A program made the translations under genes and the position numbers. From Sediminicoccus sp. KRV36 (GTDB lineage Bacteria > Pseudomonadota > Alphaproteobacteria > Acetobacterales > Acetobacteraceae), in assembly GCF_023243115.1 (NCBI RefSeq), contig NZ_CP085081.1, positions 1,612,001 to 1,676,000 on the forward strand: DNA of 64,000 bases. Reading direction: 5' to 3'. The notes under the pieces were generated by a model. The model made no database searches, was not told the DNA's origin, and saw nothing but the letters and a program-made list of their open reading frames with translations. Position 1 is the stretch's first letter, and each line of letters starts with the position of its first letter. This document shows, one piece after another, positions 35,233 to 44,116 of this stretch.

Positions 35233-36135
35233 CTAGAATCCGATCACCACGCCCTCGGGCGTGAAGGTCGCACTCGCGCGGCGGGCGGAATGGCACTGCA
35301 CATTCACCGCCACGGGGTTCATGGTGATGTGCGTGGCCGCGATTTCCACATGCACGGCGAAGGCGGTGCTGTCGCCGCCCAGGCCTTGCGGGCCGATGCC
35401 GAGGGCGTTCACCGCCTCGCTCAATTCCACCTCCAGCTTGGCACCCTCCACGTCATCACAGACCGTCCCAAGCGGCCGCGTCGCCGCCACCTTCGCCAGA
35501 TGCATGCAGAGATCGCTGGTGCCGCCCACACCCACCCCCAGGATGGTCGGCGGGCAGACCTTGCCGCCGGCCTTGATTGCCGCATCCACCACGAAGCGCT
35601 TCACGCCGGACAGGCCATCGGCCGGGATGAGCATTTGCAGGAAGGAGCCGTTCTCCGAGCCGCTGCCCTTCGGGATCATCTCCAGCCGCAGCGTGCGCGG
35701 CGTCTCGACGAAATCAATGTTGATCACCGGCACATGCGCCCCGCAGGAGGAATGCGCGTTGATGCGCGTGATGGGATGCACCACGGAACTGCGCAGCGGG
35801 TGTTCGCGGGTGGCACGCTCGGTGCCGCGCGCGATGGCCTGCTTCAGCGCCCAGCCATCCAGCTCCACATCACGGCCGATCTGCACGTTGAAGATGGGAA
35901 TGCCGGTATCCTGGCAGAGCAGGTTTTCCGTGCGCTCCGCCACTTCGATGTTCTCGATCATGGTGGCAAGCACGGAGCGCGCCAGGCCATCCGTCTCGCT
36001 CGCATCGAGGCGGAAGAAGCCCTGCTTGATGTCATCGGGCAGGATCTTCAATGCGCGGATGTAAAGCAGCTTGGCCGCTTCCTCGATCGCGTCCGGTGTC
36101 ACGCGCAGTTTTTCCGGGGTGGAGATGACGGACAT
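35233..36135 (-). CDS. Class I fumarase/tartrate dehydratase-like alpha subunit
   Basis: A 300-residue protein matching the N-terminal catalytic domain of class I fumarases, or TtdA. It carries three Cys regions expected to hold the oxygen-sensitive 4Fe-4S cluster (LCQDTG, SSCGAHVPV, VCPPTILGVGVGG). Substrates in the family include fumarate, mesaconate and tartrate; sequence alone does not decide. It starts nine bases after the permease stop. Confidence 0.88.
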   Translation of the reverse strand: MSVISTPEKLRVTPDAIEEAAKLLYIRALKILPDDIKQGFFRLDASETDGLARSVLATMIENIEVAERTENLLCQDTGIPIFNVQIGRDVELDGWALKQAIARGTERATREHPLRSSVVHPITRINAHSSCGAHVPVINIDFVETPRTLRLEMIPKGSGSENGSFLQMLIPADGLSGVKRFVVDAAIKAGGKVCPPTILGVGVGGTSDLCMHLAKVAATRPLGTVCDDVEGAKLEVELSEAVNALGIGPQGLGGDSTAFAVHVEIAATHITMNPVAVNVQCHSARRASATFTPEGVVIGF

Positions 36136-36144
36136 GGCGTTTCC

Positions 36145-36945
36145 TCAGATGAGCAGCGAAAGACCGGAGACGAGCAGCAGGCTCAGCAGCACCAGGCGAA
36201 AGCCTTGGGCCGGCAGGCGCTTGCCCACGCGCAGCCCGAGCCAAGTGCCCAATAATAGCGCGGGCACGGCGGTGATGGTGAGCAGGATCGCCTCCTGCGT
36301 GAAAAATCCGGTGAAGGCGAGGGCGAGGATGGTGATGCCCTGCATGATGGCGATGAAGGGCTGCATCAGCGCCCGCGTATCCTGCGGCGGCATGCCCTGC
36401 ACATCGGCCCACATGCCGACCAGCGCGCCGACATAGCCGCCAATGCCGCCGAGGATGCCGGAGGTGAAGCCGATCACCGCATCGCTGCGCGGTGTGGCCT
36501 GCATGCTGGGGGACTTCAGCCGCAACGCGAGGCGCGCCATGCCGGGCTTCGTGCTGCCGCCGCGCCCGATGGTGCGGACCGCCACGCCCAGCAGGGTGAT
36601 GCGCACCAGCGTGTAGCCCGCATAAAGCACCAGCAGCAGCCCGACCCCCGCCACGACGGCCCGCGCCGGGCCAAGTGCGAGGATGGCGATTCCCAATGGC
36701 AAGCCCAGTGTCGCCGTGCCCACGTAAAGCCAGAGCCGCTGCCAGGGGATGTGATCCCGCACCGCATAAGTGCCGATGCCCTGGACGATCAGGCTGCCCA
36801 TCACCAGCACCGGCGCGACCAGTGCCGGGGCCATGAATTGCAGCAGCACCGCCGCCCCCACCAGCACGAAGGCGAAGCCCGCGATGCTCGCGCAGAAGGC
36901 CGCCAGCAGGCTGCCCGCCGAGATGAGCAGCGCGTCAGCCCACAT
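36145..36945 (-). CDS. TauE/SafE (TSUP) family membrane permease
   Basis: A 266-residue protein with about eight hydrophobic segments and a GILGGIGGYVGALVGM segment typical of TSUP transporters. Characterised members export sulfite or organosulfur acids. It overlaps the upstream anchor gene by 11 nt and sits in the middle of a dehydrogenase/hydratase operon, so it probably moves a substrate or product of that pathway. Direction and substrate are inferred only. Confidence 0.83.
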   Translation of the reverse strand: MWADALLISAGSLLAAFCASIAGFAFVLVGAAVLLQFMAPALVAPVLVMGSLIVQGIGTYAVRDHIPWQRLWLYVGTATLGLPLGIAILALGPARAVVAGVGLLLVLYAGYTLVRITLLGVAVRTIGRGGSTKPGMARLALRLKSPSMQATPRSDAVIGFTSGILGGIGGYVGALVGMWADVQGMPPQDTRALMQPFIAIMQGITILALAFTGFFTQEAILLTITAVPALLLGTWLGLRVGKRLPAQGFRLVLLSLLLVSGLSLLI

Positions 36946-37312
36946 TGAGCAGAAACAGGATCGCGGCGGCGATGGCGATACCGGCCGAGGCCGCGACCAT
37001 ATCCTTCTGCCTCGCCCGCCAGCCGAGGAACTCCAGCGCCATCACGCGCAAGCCGCCCGCCAGATGCAGCGCCAGCAGCACGACGAGGCCCCAGTCGGCG
37101 AATTTGAACAACGGCGTATCGGTCCAGCGCAGGAAGCCCTCCAGTGCTGCGGCACCGTGCAAAGCCTGGCCCAGCGCCCAGAAATGCAGGGGCAGGAACA
37201 GCGCCAGCAACAACCCCGAGATGCGGTGCACCAGGAAGGCGAGATAAGTCGGGTGCTGGCGGTCTCGGCCGGCGCGGGGGGGTGCTGGGCGCGCGGTCAT
37301 CGGCTCAGCCAT
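36935..37312 (-). CDS. Succinate dehydrogenase cytochrome b-like membrane anchor (SdhC type)
   Basis: A 125-residue protein with three membrane helices. The first contains HRISGLLLALFLPLHFWALG, the His-Arg-x-Ser-Gly pattern of SdhC quinone/haem anchors. The last part has LHLAGGLRVM. I chose the ATG at 37312, which overlaps the previous gene by 8 nt. It should link the dehydrogenase to the quinone pool together with the next subunit. Confidence 0.78.
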   Translation of the reverse strand: MAEPMTARPAPPRAGRDRQHPTYLAFLVHRISGLLLALFLPLHFWALGQALHGAAALEGFLRWTDTPLFKFADWGLVVLLALHLAGGLRVMALEFLGWRARQKDMVAASAGIAIAAAILFLLNVG

Positions 37313-37643
37313 GATACAGCCCCCAGGCCGCGCGGATGCCAAAGGCGGCGGTCAGCAGGCCGATGGCCAGCCAGAGCCCGTCCATCCGGCGCCCCCGCCA
37401 GCCCAGCCATTCGCCCGCGATATTGCGCAGCCCGATCGCCCCGTGCAGCCCCGCGCAGAGCGCGAAGGCCGCGTAGAAGCCGAACCAGAGCGTCGCACCG
37501 CGCGTGCGCTCCAGGATCTCGGTGGCGGAGAGGCCGCCGCGCACGGCGAGCATGATCGTCACCAGATGCACCACCACGGCGAGGCCGAGAAAGGCCGCTG
37601 TGATGCGCTGGACGGCCCAGAGCCTCGCTCCCGGCGCGCCCAT
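37305..37643 (-). CDS. Second small membrane anchor (SdhD type)
   Basis: A 112-residue protein with three membrane helices. It shows RITAAFLGLAVVVHLVTI in the first helix and HGAIGLRNIAGEW in the loop after the second, matching small SDH/FRD anchors with potential haem His. It begins one base after the iron-sulfur gene stop and overlaps the SdhC-type gene. Confidence 0.75.
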   Translation of the reverse strand: MGAPGARLWAVQRITAAFLGLAVVVHLVTIMLAVRGGLSATEILERTRGATLWFGFYAAFALCAGLHGAIGLRNIAGEWLGWRGRRMDGLWLAIGLLTAAFGIRAAWGLYHG

Positions 37644-37644
37644 C

Positions 37645-38376
37645 TCAGCGCCGCCCCAGCAGCGAATCCCAGAACAGCTTTCGCTTCAGCCCGGCAATCG
37701 CCGAGGAGGGGTCGAGGTTCTTCGGGCAGCGCTCGGTGCAGGATTGCGTGGAGTGGCAGGAATGGCAGCCGGCATCGCCGCTCACCGCATCCAGCCGCGC
37801 TTTGTTGCCGCCATCGCGCACGTCATTCACCAGCGTCCAGGCGCGATTCATGGCGGCCGGGCCCAGGTAATCCTTGTTCCAGGCCACGATGTCGCAGGAG
37901 GCGTAGCAGACGCCGCAGCCGATGCACTCGATGCCCGCATCGGCCTCCATGCGCTGCTTCGAGTTGGGCGGCACCACGCTGAATTCCGCCGGCACGCTGC
38001 CATCGGGCGCGTCCTTGGGCTGGAAGCTGCCCTGCGCCTTGGCCCATTTGTCGAAGAAGGGCGCCATGTCGGTGGCGAGGTCCCGGATCACCGGCAAATT
38101 CGCCAGCGGGCGGATTTCCACCACCTCGCCCGGGGCGGCCACGCGCTTCACATGGGTGCGGCAGGTCCAGCGGGCACGGCCATTCACCTCCATCGCGCAG
38201 GAGCCGCACATGCCCACCCGGCAGGCGAAGCGATAGGCGAGGTCCGGCGCCTGCTCGCGCTGGATCTGGGTGACGACGTCGAGGATGGTCTGGTTCTCGC
38301 GCGCGGGGACGGAGAAATCCTCCATCGCCCCGCCGGTTGCATCGCCACGCCAGATGCGGATTTTCAGATCGGCCAT
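37645..38376 (-). CDS. Succinate dehydrogenase/fumarate reductase-like iron-sulfur subunit
   Basis: A 243-residue SdhB/FrdB-type protein carrying three clusters: 2Fe-2S (CRVGMCGSC then a fourth Cys in RWTCRT), 4Fe-4S (CIGCGVCYASC) and 3Fe-4S (CHSCHSTQSC, then ERCPK). It passes electrons from the flavoprotein to the membrane anchors. The ATG at 38376 has GGGAGA upstream. It is the first gene of the operon, 25 bp from the inverted-repeat operator. The order B-C-D-permease-hydratase-A differs from the usual sdhCDAB. Confidence 0.9.
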   Translation of the reverse strand: MADLKIRIWRGDATGGAMEDFSVPARENQTILDVVTQIQREQAPDLAYRFACRVGMCGSCAMEVNGRARWTCRTHVKRVAAPGEVVEIRPLANLPVIRDLATDMAPFFDKWAKAQGSFQPKDAPDGSVPAEFSVVPPNSKQRMEADAGIECIGCGVCYASCDIVAWNKDYLGPAAMNRAWTLVNDVRDGGNKARLDAVSGDAGCHSCHSTQSCTERCPKNLDPSSAIAGLKRKLFWDSLLGRR

Positions 38377-38401
38377 CGCGTTCTCTCCCGATGGGGTGAT
38401 C

Positions 38402-38438
38402 CTGCCCTGGTCTTGTATAAGACACAAGACCAGGGCAG
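38402..38438. promoter_or_regulatory. Perfect 15+15 bp inverted repeat, probable GntR operator
   Basis: Arms CTGCCCTGGTCTTGT and ACAAGACCAGGGCAG are exact reverse complements around a 7-base spacer (ATAAGAC). The centre TTGTATAAGACACAA resembles GntR/HutC-type sites. It lies between the divergent starts at 38376 and 38466, so one bound regulator could control both units. The adjacent regulator at 40085 is the natural candidate. A TATAAG on the plus strand inside the site could be a -10. Confidence 0.85.
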
Positions 38439-38465
38439 ATTAACTTCACGAGCAGGAGACGCATC

Positions 38466-40088
38466 ATGCAGCACGAAATCCGCGGCGCCGACATCCTCTG
38501 GGGCGCGCTCAAGAAGGGCGGCGTCACCCGCGTCTTCAGCCTTTCGGGCAACCACATCATGCCGGTCTATGACGCTGCTTTTGAGCAGGGGATCGAGATC
38601 ATCCATGTCCGGCATGAGGCGGCGGCCGTGCACATGGCCGATGCCTGGGCGCGGCTGACGGGCGAGGTGGGCGTGGCACTGGTGACGGGCGGGCAGGGGC
38701 ATTCCAATGCCGTGGCCGCCCTGCCGACCTCACTGGCCGATGAGGTGCCGATGCTGCTGCTCTCGGGCCATGCGCCGCTGAACGAGTTGGGCCTGGGCGC
38801 TTTCCAGGAAACCCCGCAGGTCGAGATGGCGGCCCCCCTCTGCAAGGCGGCCTGGCTGGCGCAGACCACGGCGGGGCTGGCGGGGGACATCGCCCGCGCC
38901 TTCTCCATCGCGCGCAGCGGCCGCCCGGGCCCCGTGCATCTCTCCCTGCCGACCGATGTGGTGGAAGCCAAGGCCACGCCCGCCTTGCCGGCCGAGGCCG
39001 CCTATGAAGCCCGCCCCATGGCGCTCTCGGCCGAAAGCGCCGTGGCCATCCTGGCCGCCATTGATGCCGCGGAGCGCCCCTTCATCGCCGCCGGGCCTGC
39101 GCTGAACACGCCCAATGGCCGGCGCGCGCGGGCGGCGCTGGAAGCCGCGCTCGGCCTGCCCATCGCGCTGATGGAAAGCCCGCGCGGCCTGGGCGACCCC
39201 TCGCTGGGCGCCTTCGCCGAGATGCTGGCGCAGTCGGATTGCGTGGTGCTGCTGGGCAAGGCGTTGGATTTCACCCTGCGCTTTGGCCGCGCGCCCTTTG
39301 TGGATGCGAAGGCGCGCTGGGTGGTGATCGAGCCCGAGGCGAAGCTGCTCGCCCGCGCTGTGCAGGGCCTGGGCGCGCGCCTCGCCGTGACCGCCATGGC
39401 GGCACCGCTGGACGCGGCGGCCACGCTGGCCACCTGCGCGGCGCCGCATGCCAATGCGGCCTGGGCCGCCGCCCTGCGCGAGGCGATTGCGCATCGCCCG
39501 CCGGCCTGGGCAGCGCTGGCCGGCAAGCCGGGCGGGCCGGTCCATCCGGCGACGCTGGGTGCGGCACTGCGCCCCTTCGTCACGCCCGAGACCGTGCTGG
39601 TGGTGGATGGCGGCGAGATCGGCCAATGGATGCAGGCCTGCCTCACAGCACCCGAGCGCATCATCAATGGCGTGGCGGGCGCCATTGGCGCCGCACTGCC
39701 CTTCGCGCTCGCGGCGCGCGCGGCGCGGCCGGCCGGGCGCATCCTGGCGATCTGCGGCGATGGCACCTTCGGCTTTCACATGGCGGAATTCGACACGGCG
39801 CTGCGGCATGACCTGCCCTTCGTGCTGGTCGTCGGCAATGACGCGAAATGGAATGCCGAATACCAGATCCAGGCGCGCGACTACGGCGCCAACCGCGCCC
39901 ATGGCTGCGAGCTCGCGCCCGGCACGCGCTATGACCGCGTGGTGGAAGCACTCGGCGGCCACGGCGAATTCGTCGAGCGTGGCGAGGATCTGCCCGCCGC
40001 GCTGGAACGCGCCTTTGCCAGTGGCAAGCCCGCCTGTGTGAATGTGATGATCGAGGGGCTCGCCGCGCCCAATCTCCGCCGCGCATGA
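38466..40088 (+). CDS. Thiamine diphosphate-dependent enzyme of the acetolactate synthase/2-oxoacid decarboxylase superfamily
   Basis: A 540-residue ThDP enzyme. The catalytic Glu is E51 in VRHEAAAVHMAD; the ThDP/Mg motif begins CGDGTFGFHMAE and ends GNDAKWN. AGGAG precedes the ATG. It may cleave or decarboxylate a 2-oxo or 2-hydroxy acid, or act like sulfoacetaldehyde acetyltransferase, though it is shorter than typical Xsc. Its stop overlaps the regulator start, and it faces the dehydrogenase/hydratase operon across the inverted repeat, so they may form one pathway. Confidence 0.86.
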   Translation: MQHEIRGADILWGALKKGGVTRVFSLSGNHIMPVYDAAFEQGIEIIHVRHEAAAVHMADAWARLTGEVGVALVTGGQGHSNAVAALPTSLADEVPMLLLSGHAPLNELGLGAFQETPQVEMAAPLCKAAWLAQTTAGLAGDIARAFSIARSGRPGPVHLSLPTDVVEAKATPALPAEAAYEARPMALSAESAVAILAAIDAAERPFIAAGPALNTPNGRRARAALEAALGLPIALMESPRGLGDPSLGAFAEMLAQSDCVVLLGKALDFTLRFGRAPFVDAKARWVVIEPEAKLLARAVQGLGARLAVTAMAAPLDAAATLATCAAPHANAAWAAALREAIAHRPPAWAALAGKPGGPVHPATLGAALRPFVTPETVLVVDGGEIGQWMQACLTAPERIINGVAGAIGAALPFALAARAARPAGRILAICGDGTFGFHMAEFDTALRHDLPFVLVVGNDAKWNAEYQIQARDYGANRAHGCELAPGTRYDRVVEALGGHGEFVERGEDLPAALERAFASGKPACVNVMIEGLAAPNLRRA

Positions 40089-40807
40089 ACCCGCTGTCCC
40101 GCGCTCCGCTCTATGCGCGCGCGGAGCAGGCCTTGCGCGCGCGCATCGCGGCCGGCGAATGGAAGCCGGGCGAGGCGCTGCCGACCGAAGCCGCGCTGGC
40201 GCGGGAACTCGGCATTAGCCAGGGCACGCTGCGCCGGGCTCTTGGCGTGCTGGAAGCGCAGCGCCTGATCGAGCGGCGGCAGGGCATCGGCACCTATGTC
40301 ACCGAGGCGACGAGCGAGCGCGCGCTGTTCCACTTCTTCCGGGCCGAGGCGGTGGATGGCACGCGCGCCACCCCCACCAGCCTGCTGCACCGGCTGGATA
40401 CCAGGGCCGCCAGGCCCGATGAGCTGCGGGCCCTGCATCTGGCCAAGGGTGCCCGCGTGCACCGGCTGTTCCGCCGGCGCTTCGTCGGCGGGCTGTCCTC
40501 CATCGTCGAGGAGATCGCCCTGCCGGCGGCCCTGTTTCCGGGATTTCACCTGCCGCTGGGCGTGGAACTCAGCGATGAGCTTTATGTGCATTACCAGCGG
40601 CATCACGGCATCACGGTGATGCGCGTCGAGGAGAAGCTTTCGGCCATCGCGGCCGCACCCGCCATCGCCGAGGCGCTGGGCCGCGCGGCGGGTGCGCCCG
40701 TCATGCACATCACCCGCATCGCCTTTGACGTGATGGACCGGCCGGTGGAGCGCCGGCTTTCCTGGATGGAAACCAGCGCGCTGCGCTACGCGATCGAGTT
40801 GCGCTGA
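40085..40807 (+). CDS. GntR family regulator with UTRA domain (HutC subfamily)
   Basis: A 240-residue regulator: an N-terminal GntR winged helix (about 5-72, LPTEAALARELGISQGTLRRAL) and a C-terminal UTRA effector domain ending WMETSALRYAIEL. UTRA domains bind small metabolites and release the protein from DNA. The start overlaps the ThDP enzyme stop by 4 nt. It probably autoregulates this unit and controls the divergent operon through the 38402-38438 repeat. Confidence 0.9.
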   Translation: MNPLSRAPLYARAEQALRARIAAGEWKPGEALPTEAALARELGISQGTLRRALGVLEAQRLIERRQGIGTYVTEATSERALFHFFRAEAVDGTRATPTSLLHRLDTRAARPDELRALHLAKGARVHRLFRRRFVGGLSSIVEEIALPAALFPGFHLPLGVELSDELYVHYQRHHGITVMRVEEKLSAIAAAPAIAEALGRAAGAPVMHITRIAFDVMDRPVERRLSWMETSALRYAIELR

Positions 40808-40811
40808 CCGG

Positions 40812-41864
40812 TCAGCGCGCAGGGGCGAGGGTCAGGCGCCGGAAGCGCCGGCGCAGCGGCAATTCCACCGCCGCATGCAGGAAGAACCCCGCCGCGAGGG
40901 ATGCCGCTACGCAAGCCAGGCCCAGGAGCCAGAGGCTGTTGGGCAGCCCGGCCATCCGCCAGAGCTGGGACGTGGCCGAGAGCACGGAAGGATGGGCGAG
41001 GTAGATGGCGTAGCTCGCATCGCCCGCCACCAGCAGCCAGCGCCAATCGGGCATCCGGCCCTGAGCTTCCAGCCAGACCAGGCCGGCCACCACCAGAGTC
41101 GCCAGGGCGCCGCTCTGCAGCGGATTCCAGGGCGCGGGCAGCAGGCGGGGCGCGAACACCAGAGCGATGGACGCGAGGAGGATGCCGCACAGGACCACGC
41201 CACTCCAGAGCCTCGCCTGGGCTTCGGGCACGCGTGGCAGCCGCCCGTGCTGGAACGCCCGGCCCAGCAGGACGCCCATGACGAATTGCAGGATCAGCGG
41301 TGCGGTGAAGAAAGTGAACGCCGTGCCGCCCGGCACCGCCTGGCCGACCGCCACCAGGATCAGGAACATGGCGCAGAGGAGCGGCAGGCTCCAGCGCCCG
41401 GCCGGCATCGCCAGGGCAAAGAGCAGGTAGAAGAACATCTCGTATTGCAGCGTCCAGCCGGGGATCAGGACGGGCGTCGTCTCCCCCGTCGCGGGGTTGA
41501 TCATCGGCCAGAAGGCGACGCTGGCGATGACATGCGGCCATTCGAAGATGAAGCTTTGCAGCAGCTGCGGGCGAAGTGCCGCCACCAGCAGCGTGAAGCC
41601 TGTCAGCGCATAGTAGAGGGGGGCGATGCGCAGCAGCCGGCGCAGCAGGAACAGCCCGGGCGTCACCCCGCGGTCCTGGGTGGCGATCACCATGATGAAG
41701 CCGCTGATGATGAAGAACAGGTCCACGCCATGCGCGAGGCCGGCCGGCCATGGCCCCGTATAGCCGGCCCGGCTGAACGGAACGCCCAGGTGATAGATCA
41801 CGATCATCAGGGCCGCGCAGGCGCGCAGATACTGGATGGAGCGGATCGGTGGCGCTGTGGACAT
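40812..41864 (-). CDS. Acyltransferase 3 family membrane protein
   Basis: A 350-residue integral membrane protein of the OafA/NodX acyltransferase family with about ten helices. It starts with IQYLRACAALMIVIYHLGVPF and has the HGVDLFFIISGF motif, both typical. Such enzymes O-acetylate or O-acylate polysaccharides or lipids. I chose the ATG at 41864, which has GGAAGG upstream; an ATG at 41927 would add 21 residues. It is convergent with the GntR gene, four bases apart. Confidence 0.87.
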   Translation of the reverse strand: MSTAPPIRSIQYLRACAALMIVIYHLGVPFSRAGYTGPWPAGLAHGVDLFFIISGFIMVIATQDRGVTPGLFLLRRLLRIAPLYYALTGFTLLVAALRPQLLQSFIFEWPHVIASVAFWPMINPATGETTPVLIPGWTLQYEMFFYLLFALAMPAGRWSLPLLCAMFLILVAVGQAVPGGTAFTFFTAPLILQFVMGVLLGRAFQHGRLPRVPEAQARLWSGVVLCGILLASIALVFAPRLLPAPWNPLQSGALATLVVAGLVWLEAQGRMPDWRWLLVAGDASYAIYLAHPSVLSATSQLWRMAGLPNSLWLLGLACVAASLAAGFFLHAAVELPLRRRFRRLTLAPAR

Positions 41865-42020
41865 GCCCTTCCCTGCGGCTCCTGCGGCCGGCTTGGGCGC
41901 AAGCTGCGCCGTTGGCTGCAACATCACATCTTGTCGCGGGAAAATCCACCGGGCCCATGGCCTTACCTCGGCGCGTGATGCGCTTTACGTTCGGTGTCCG
42001 TCCAAGGGGGAGCACCGCTC

Positions 42021-42998
42021 ATGAAAGCCGCCATCGTCACCGCCCAGGGCCTTGCCCTGCAGGAAGTTCCCGTGCCGAAGCCGGGGCCGCAGCAGATCCT
42101 GGTGAAGCTGCGCGCCATCGGGCTGAACCGCGCCGATCTGGGCGTGGCGGCCGGGCATGCGCATGGCGCGGTGGGGGGCATCGGCGCGATCCCCGGGCTG
42201 GAGGCCGCGGGCGAGATCGCCGAATGCGGCAGCGAGGTCCCCGCCCACCTCAAGCCCGGCATGCGCGTCATGGGCGGCATGGCCGCGAGCTACGCCGAAT
42301 ATGCGCTGGCCGATTGGGGGCGCGTCAGCCTGGTGCCCGATGCCAACATGTCCTGGGAGGTGGCGGCGACGCTGCCCGTCGCCTTGCAGACCATGCACAA
42401 CGCTGTCGTCACCCATGGGCTTTGCGCGCCGGGTTCGGCCATCATGATCCAGGGCGCATCCTCCGGCGTGGGGCTGATGGGCTTGCAGATCGCGCGGCTG
42501 ATGGGCGCCTCGGTGGTGGTGGGCAGCTCCACCAACCCTGAGAAGCGCGCCCGCCTCGCGGAGTTCGGCGCGACGCTGGCCGTGGACACGAACGACCCGG
42601 CCTGGGTGAAGCAGGTGCTGGACGCGACCGAAGGGCGCGGCGTGGATGCGGTGGTGGACCAGATCAGCGGCCCGCTCGTCTCCCAGACGCTGGCGGCGAC
42701 GCGCATCCTGGGGCGGATCATCAATGTCGGCCGCCTGGGCGGGGCCGTGGCGGATTTCGACTTCGACCTGCACGCTGCGCGGCGGATTTCCTATATCGGC
42801 GTCACCTTCCGCACCCGCAGCAATGAGGAGGTGCGGGAGATTGTGCGCCTGATGCGCCAGGACCTCTGGGCCGCGCTGGAGGCGGGCAAGCTCGCCTTGC
42901 CGCTGGACCGGGTGTTCCACCTGGATGAGGTGCATGCGGCGCTGGCCCACATGAAGGCCAATGCGCATTTCGGGAAGATCGCCATGGTGACGGGCTGA
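42021..42998 (+). CDS. NAD(P)H:quinone oxidoreductase (zinc-free MDR family)
   Basis: A 325-residue medium-chain reductase. The N-terminal GroES-like domain has IGLNRADLGVAAGHA. The Rossmann domain has GASSGVGLMGLQIA for nucleotide binding. Zn-binding Cys residues are absent, as in quinone reductases of the QOR group. GGGGGAG lies upstream of the ATG. It is a single gene with an unknown physiological electron acceptor. Confidence 0.87.
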   Translation: MKAAIVTAQGLALQEVPVPKPGPQQILVKLRAIGLNRADLGVAAGHAHGAVGGIGAIPGLEAAGEIAECGSEVPAHLKPGMRVMGGMAASYAEYALADWGRVSLVPDANMSWEVAATLPVALQTMHNAVVTHGLCAPGSAIMIQGASSGVGLMGLQIARLMGASVVVGSSTNPEKRARLAEFGATLAVDTNDPAWVKQVLDATEGRGVDAVVDQISGPLVSQTLAATRILGRIINVGRLGGAVADFDFDLHAARRISYIGVTFRTRSNEEVREIVRLMRQDLWAALEAGKLALPLDRVFHLDEVHAALAHMKANAHFGKIAMVTG

Positions 42999-43085
42999 GC
43001 CAGCCGATCGACGCGATTGGTAAAGCCGATTGGCAACCACAGGATGTAATGGTTAACGTATCGTTTCTCAGGTGGAGATGAGCCC

Positions 43086-43439
43086 ATGCCGCGCCTCTTG
43101 GCTCTCGTCGTATTGCTGGCCCTGCCGCTGACGGCGCAGGCGCAGTTCGCCAGCTATTGCTCGGGCGGCGTGGTTGCGGATCAGTTCGACACGCGGGTGA
43201 CGCCCGGTGCCACCACCCGCGCGACCTATTCGGTGGTGCTGCGCAACACGCAATCCGCGCCCCGCCGCGTGCTGGTCAATGTCACGGCGAGCGTGCTGGA
43301 CCGGCCGAATGGCGCGCCGATCTCCATCAGCCCCGGGCAGCGGCTCACCGTCTCGCTCGGTTACCAGACGATCCTGCCGGGGACCCAGGCCCTGCGCGGC
43401 GAAGGCCTGGCGAATGTGACGCGGGTCAGCTGCGTCTGA
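43086..43439 (+). CDS. Small exported protein of unknown function
   Basis: A 117-residue protein with a signal peptide (1-19, ending AQA) and a beta-rich mature part with two Cys (YCSGG and RVSCV) that could form a disulfide. GGAG is present nine bases before the ATG. I recognise no family. The last 14 bp overlap the end of the SOUL-type gene on the other strand. Confidence 0.75.
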   Translation: MPRLLALVVLLALPLTAQAQFASYCSGGVVADQFDTRVTPGATTRATYSVVLRNTQSAPRRVLVNVTASVLDRPNGAPISISPGQRLTVSLGYQTILPGTQALRGEGLANVTRVSCV

Positions 43440-44067
43440 CCGGCCGCCAGGCCTCGCTCCGGCGCAGGCCCGGGATCGTCCAGGGCGGATCGTAGAACCA
43501 GGCGCCGCCCGGCCCTTGGGGCATCCAGGCGCTGCCGGCCAATGCCGCATCGAGGCGGGAAGCGGCCTGCGCCACGGCCTGGGGTTCGGGCAAGCCGCTG
43601 AAGCGCAGCACGGCCACATCCGCCTCCGGCAGGGGGCGGATGGTGATGCGCGGGTCACGCGGGCGGGGCAGGCTGTCCAGGCTGTAGCGGGCGGGCATGA
43701 AGAAGCCGATGCGCCAGGCGCCATCGGCGCCCGCCTGGGCCACCGGCGCCGTCATTCCGATGCGCTCACCCGTGACATTCTCGCCGAAGATATAGGCGGC
43801 GAGCGGGCGGAAGGCGGCGTTGCGGGCGCTGGCCTCATCGCCCGCCACCTCGATCTCGGCCACCAGGCGCGGCGCGTAGCGGCGGATCTCCACCTCGCCG
43901 ATCTGGCCGATGATGGTGAAGGGGGGTTCCTCGGTGCCGCTGCGCATACCGAATACCGAGCACGCCGCAAGCCAGGGCGCCAGGGCAAGCAGCAACAGGC
44001 CTTTCAGGGTGCGACGCGGGCGCCGGGCCGGGGCTGGGTTCGGCGCTTGGGCGGGGGGGAGTGCCAT
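43426..44067 (-). CDS. SOUL-type haem-binding lipoprotein
   Basis: A 213-residue protein with a basic n-region and hydrophobic stretch ending LAAC, a lipobox, so it is probably membrane-anchored. The mature part matches the SOUL/HBP family: IRRYAPRLVAEIEV, AAYIFGEN and the FMPARYSLDSLPRP block. Haem or porphyrin binding is inferred. An ATG at 44088 in the same frame would add seven residues. Confidence 0.82.
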   Translation of the reverse strand: MALPPAQAPNPAPARRPRRTLKGLLLLALAPWLAACSVFGMRSGTEEPPFTIIGQIGEVEIRRYAPRLVAEIEVAGDEASARNAAFRPLAAYIFGENVTGERIGMTAPVAQAGADGAWRIGFFMPARYSLDSLPRPRDPRITIRPLPEADVAVLRFSGLPEPQAVAQAASRLDAALAGSAWMPQGPGGAWFYDPPWTIPGLRRSEAWRPVRRS

Positions 44068-44116
44068 GCCCAGGATGTTGGGCGGCATCCCCGCGCCGCA
44101 AGGCGGGGCTGCGGCG

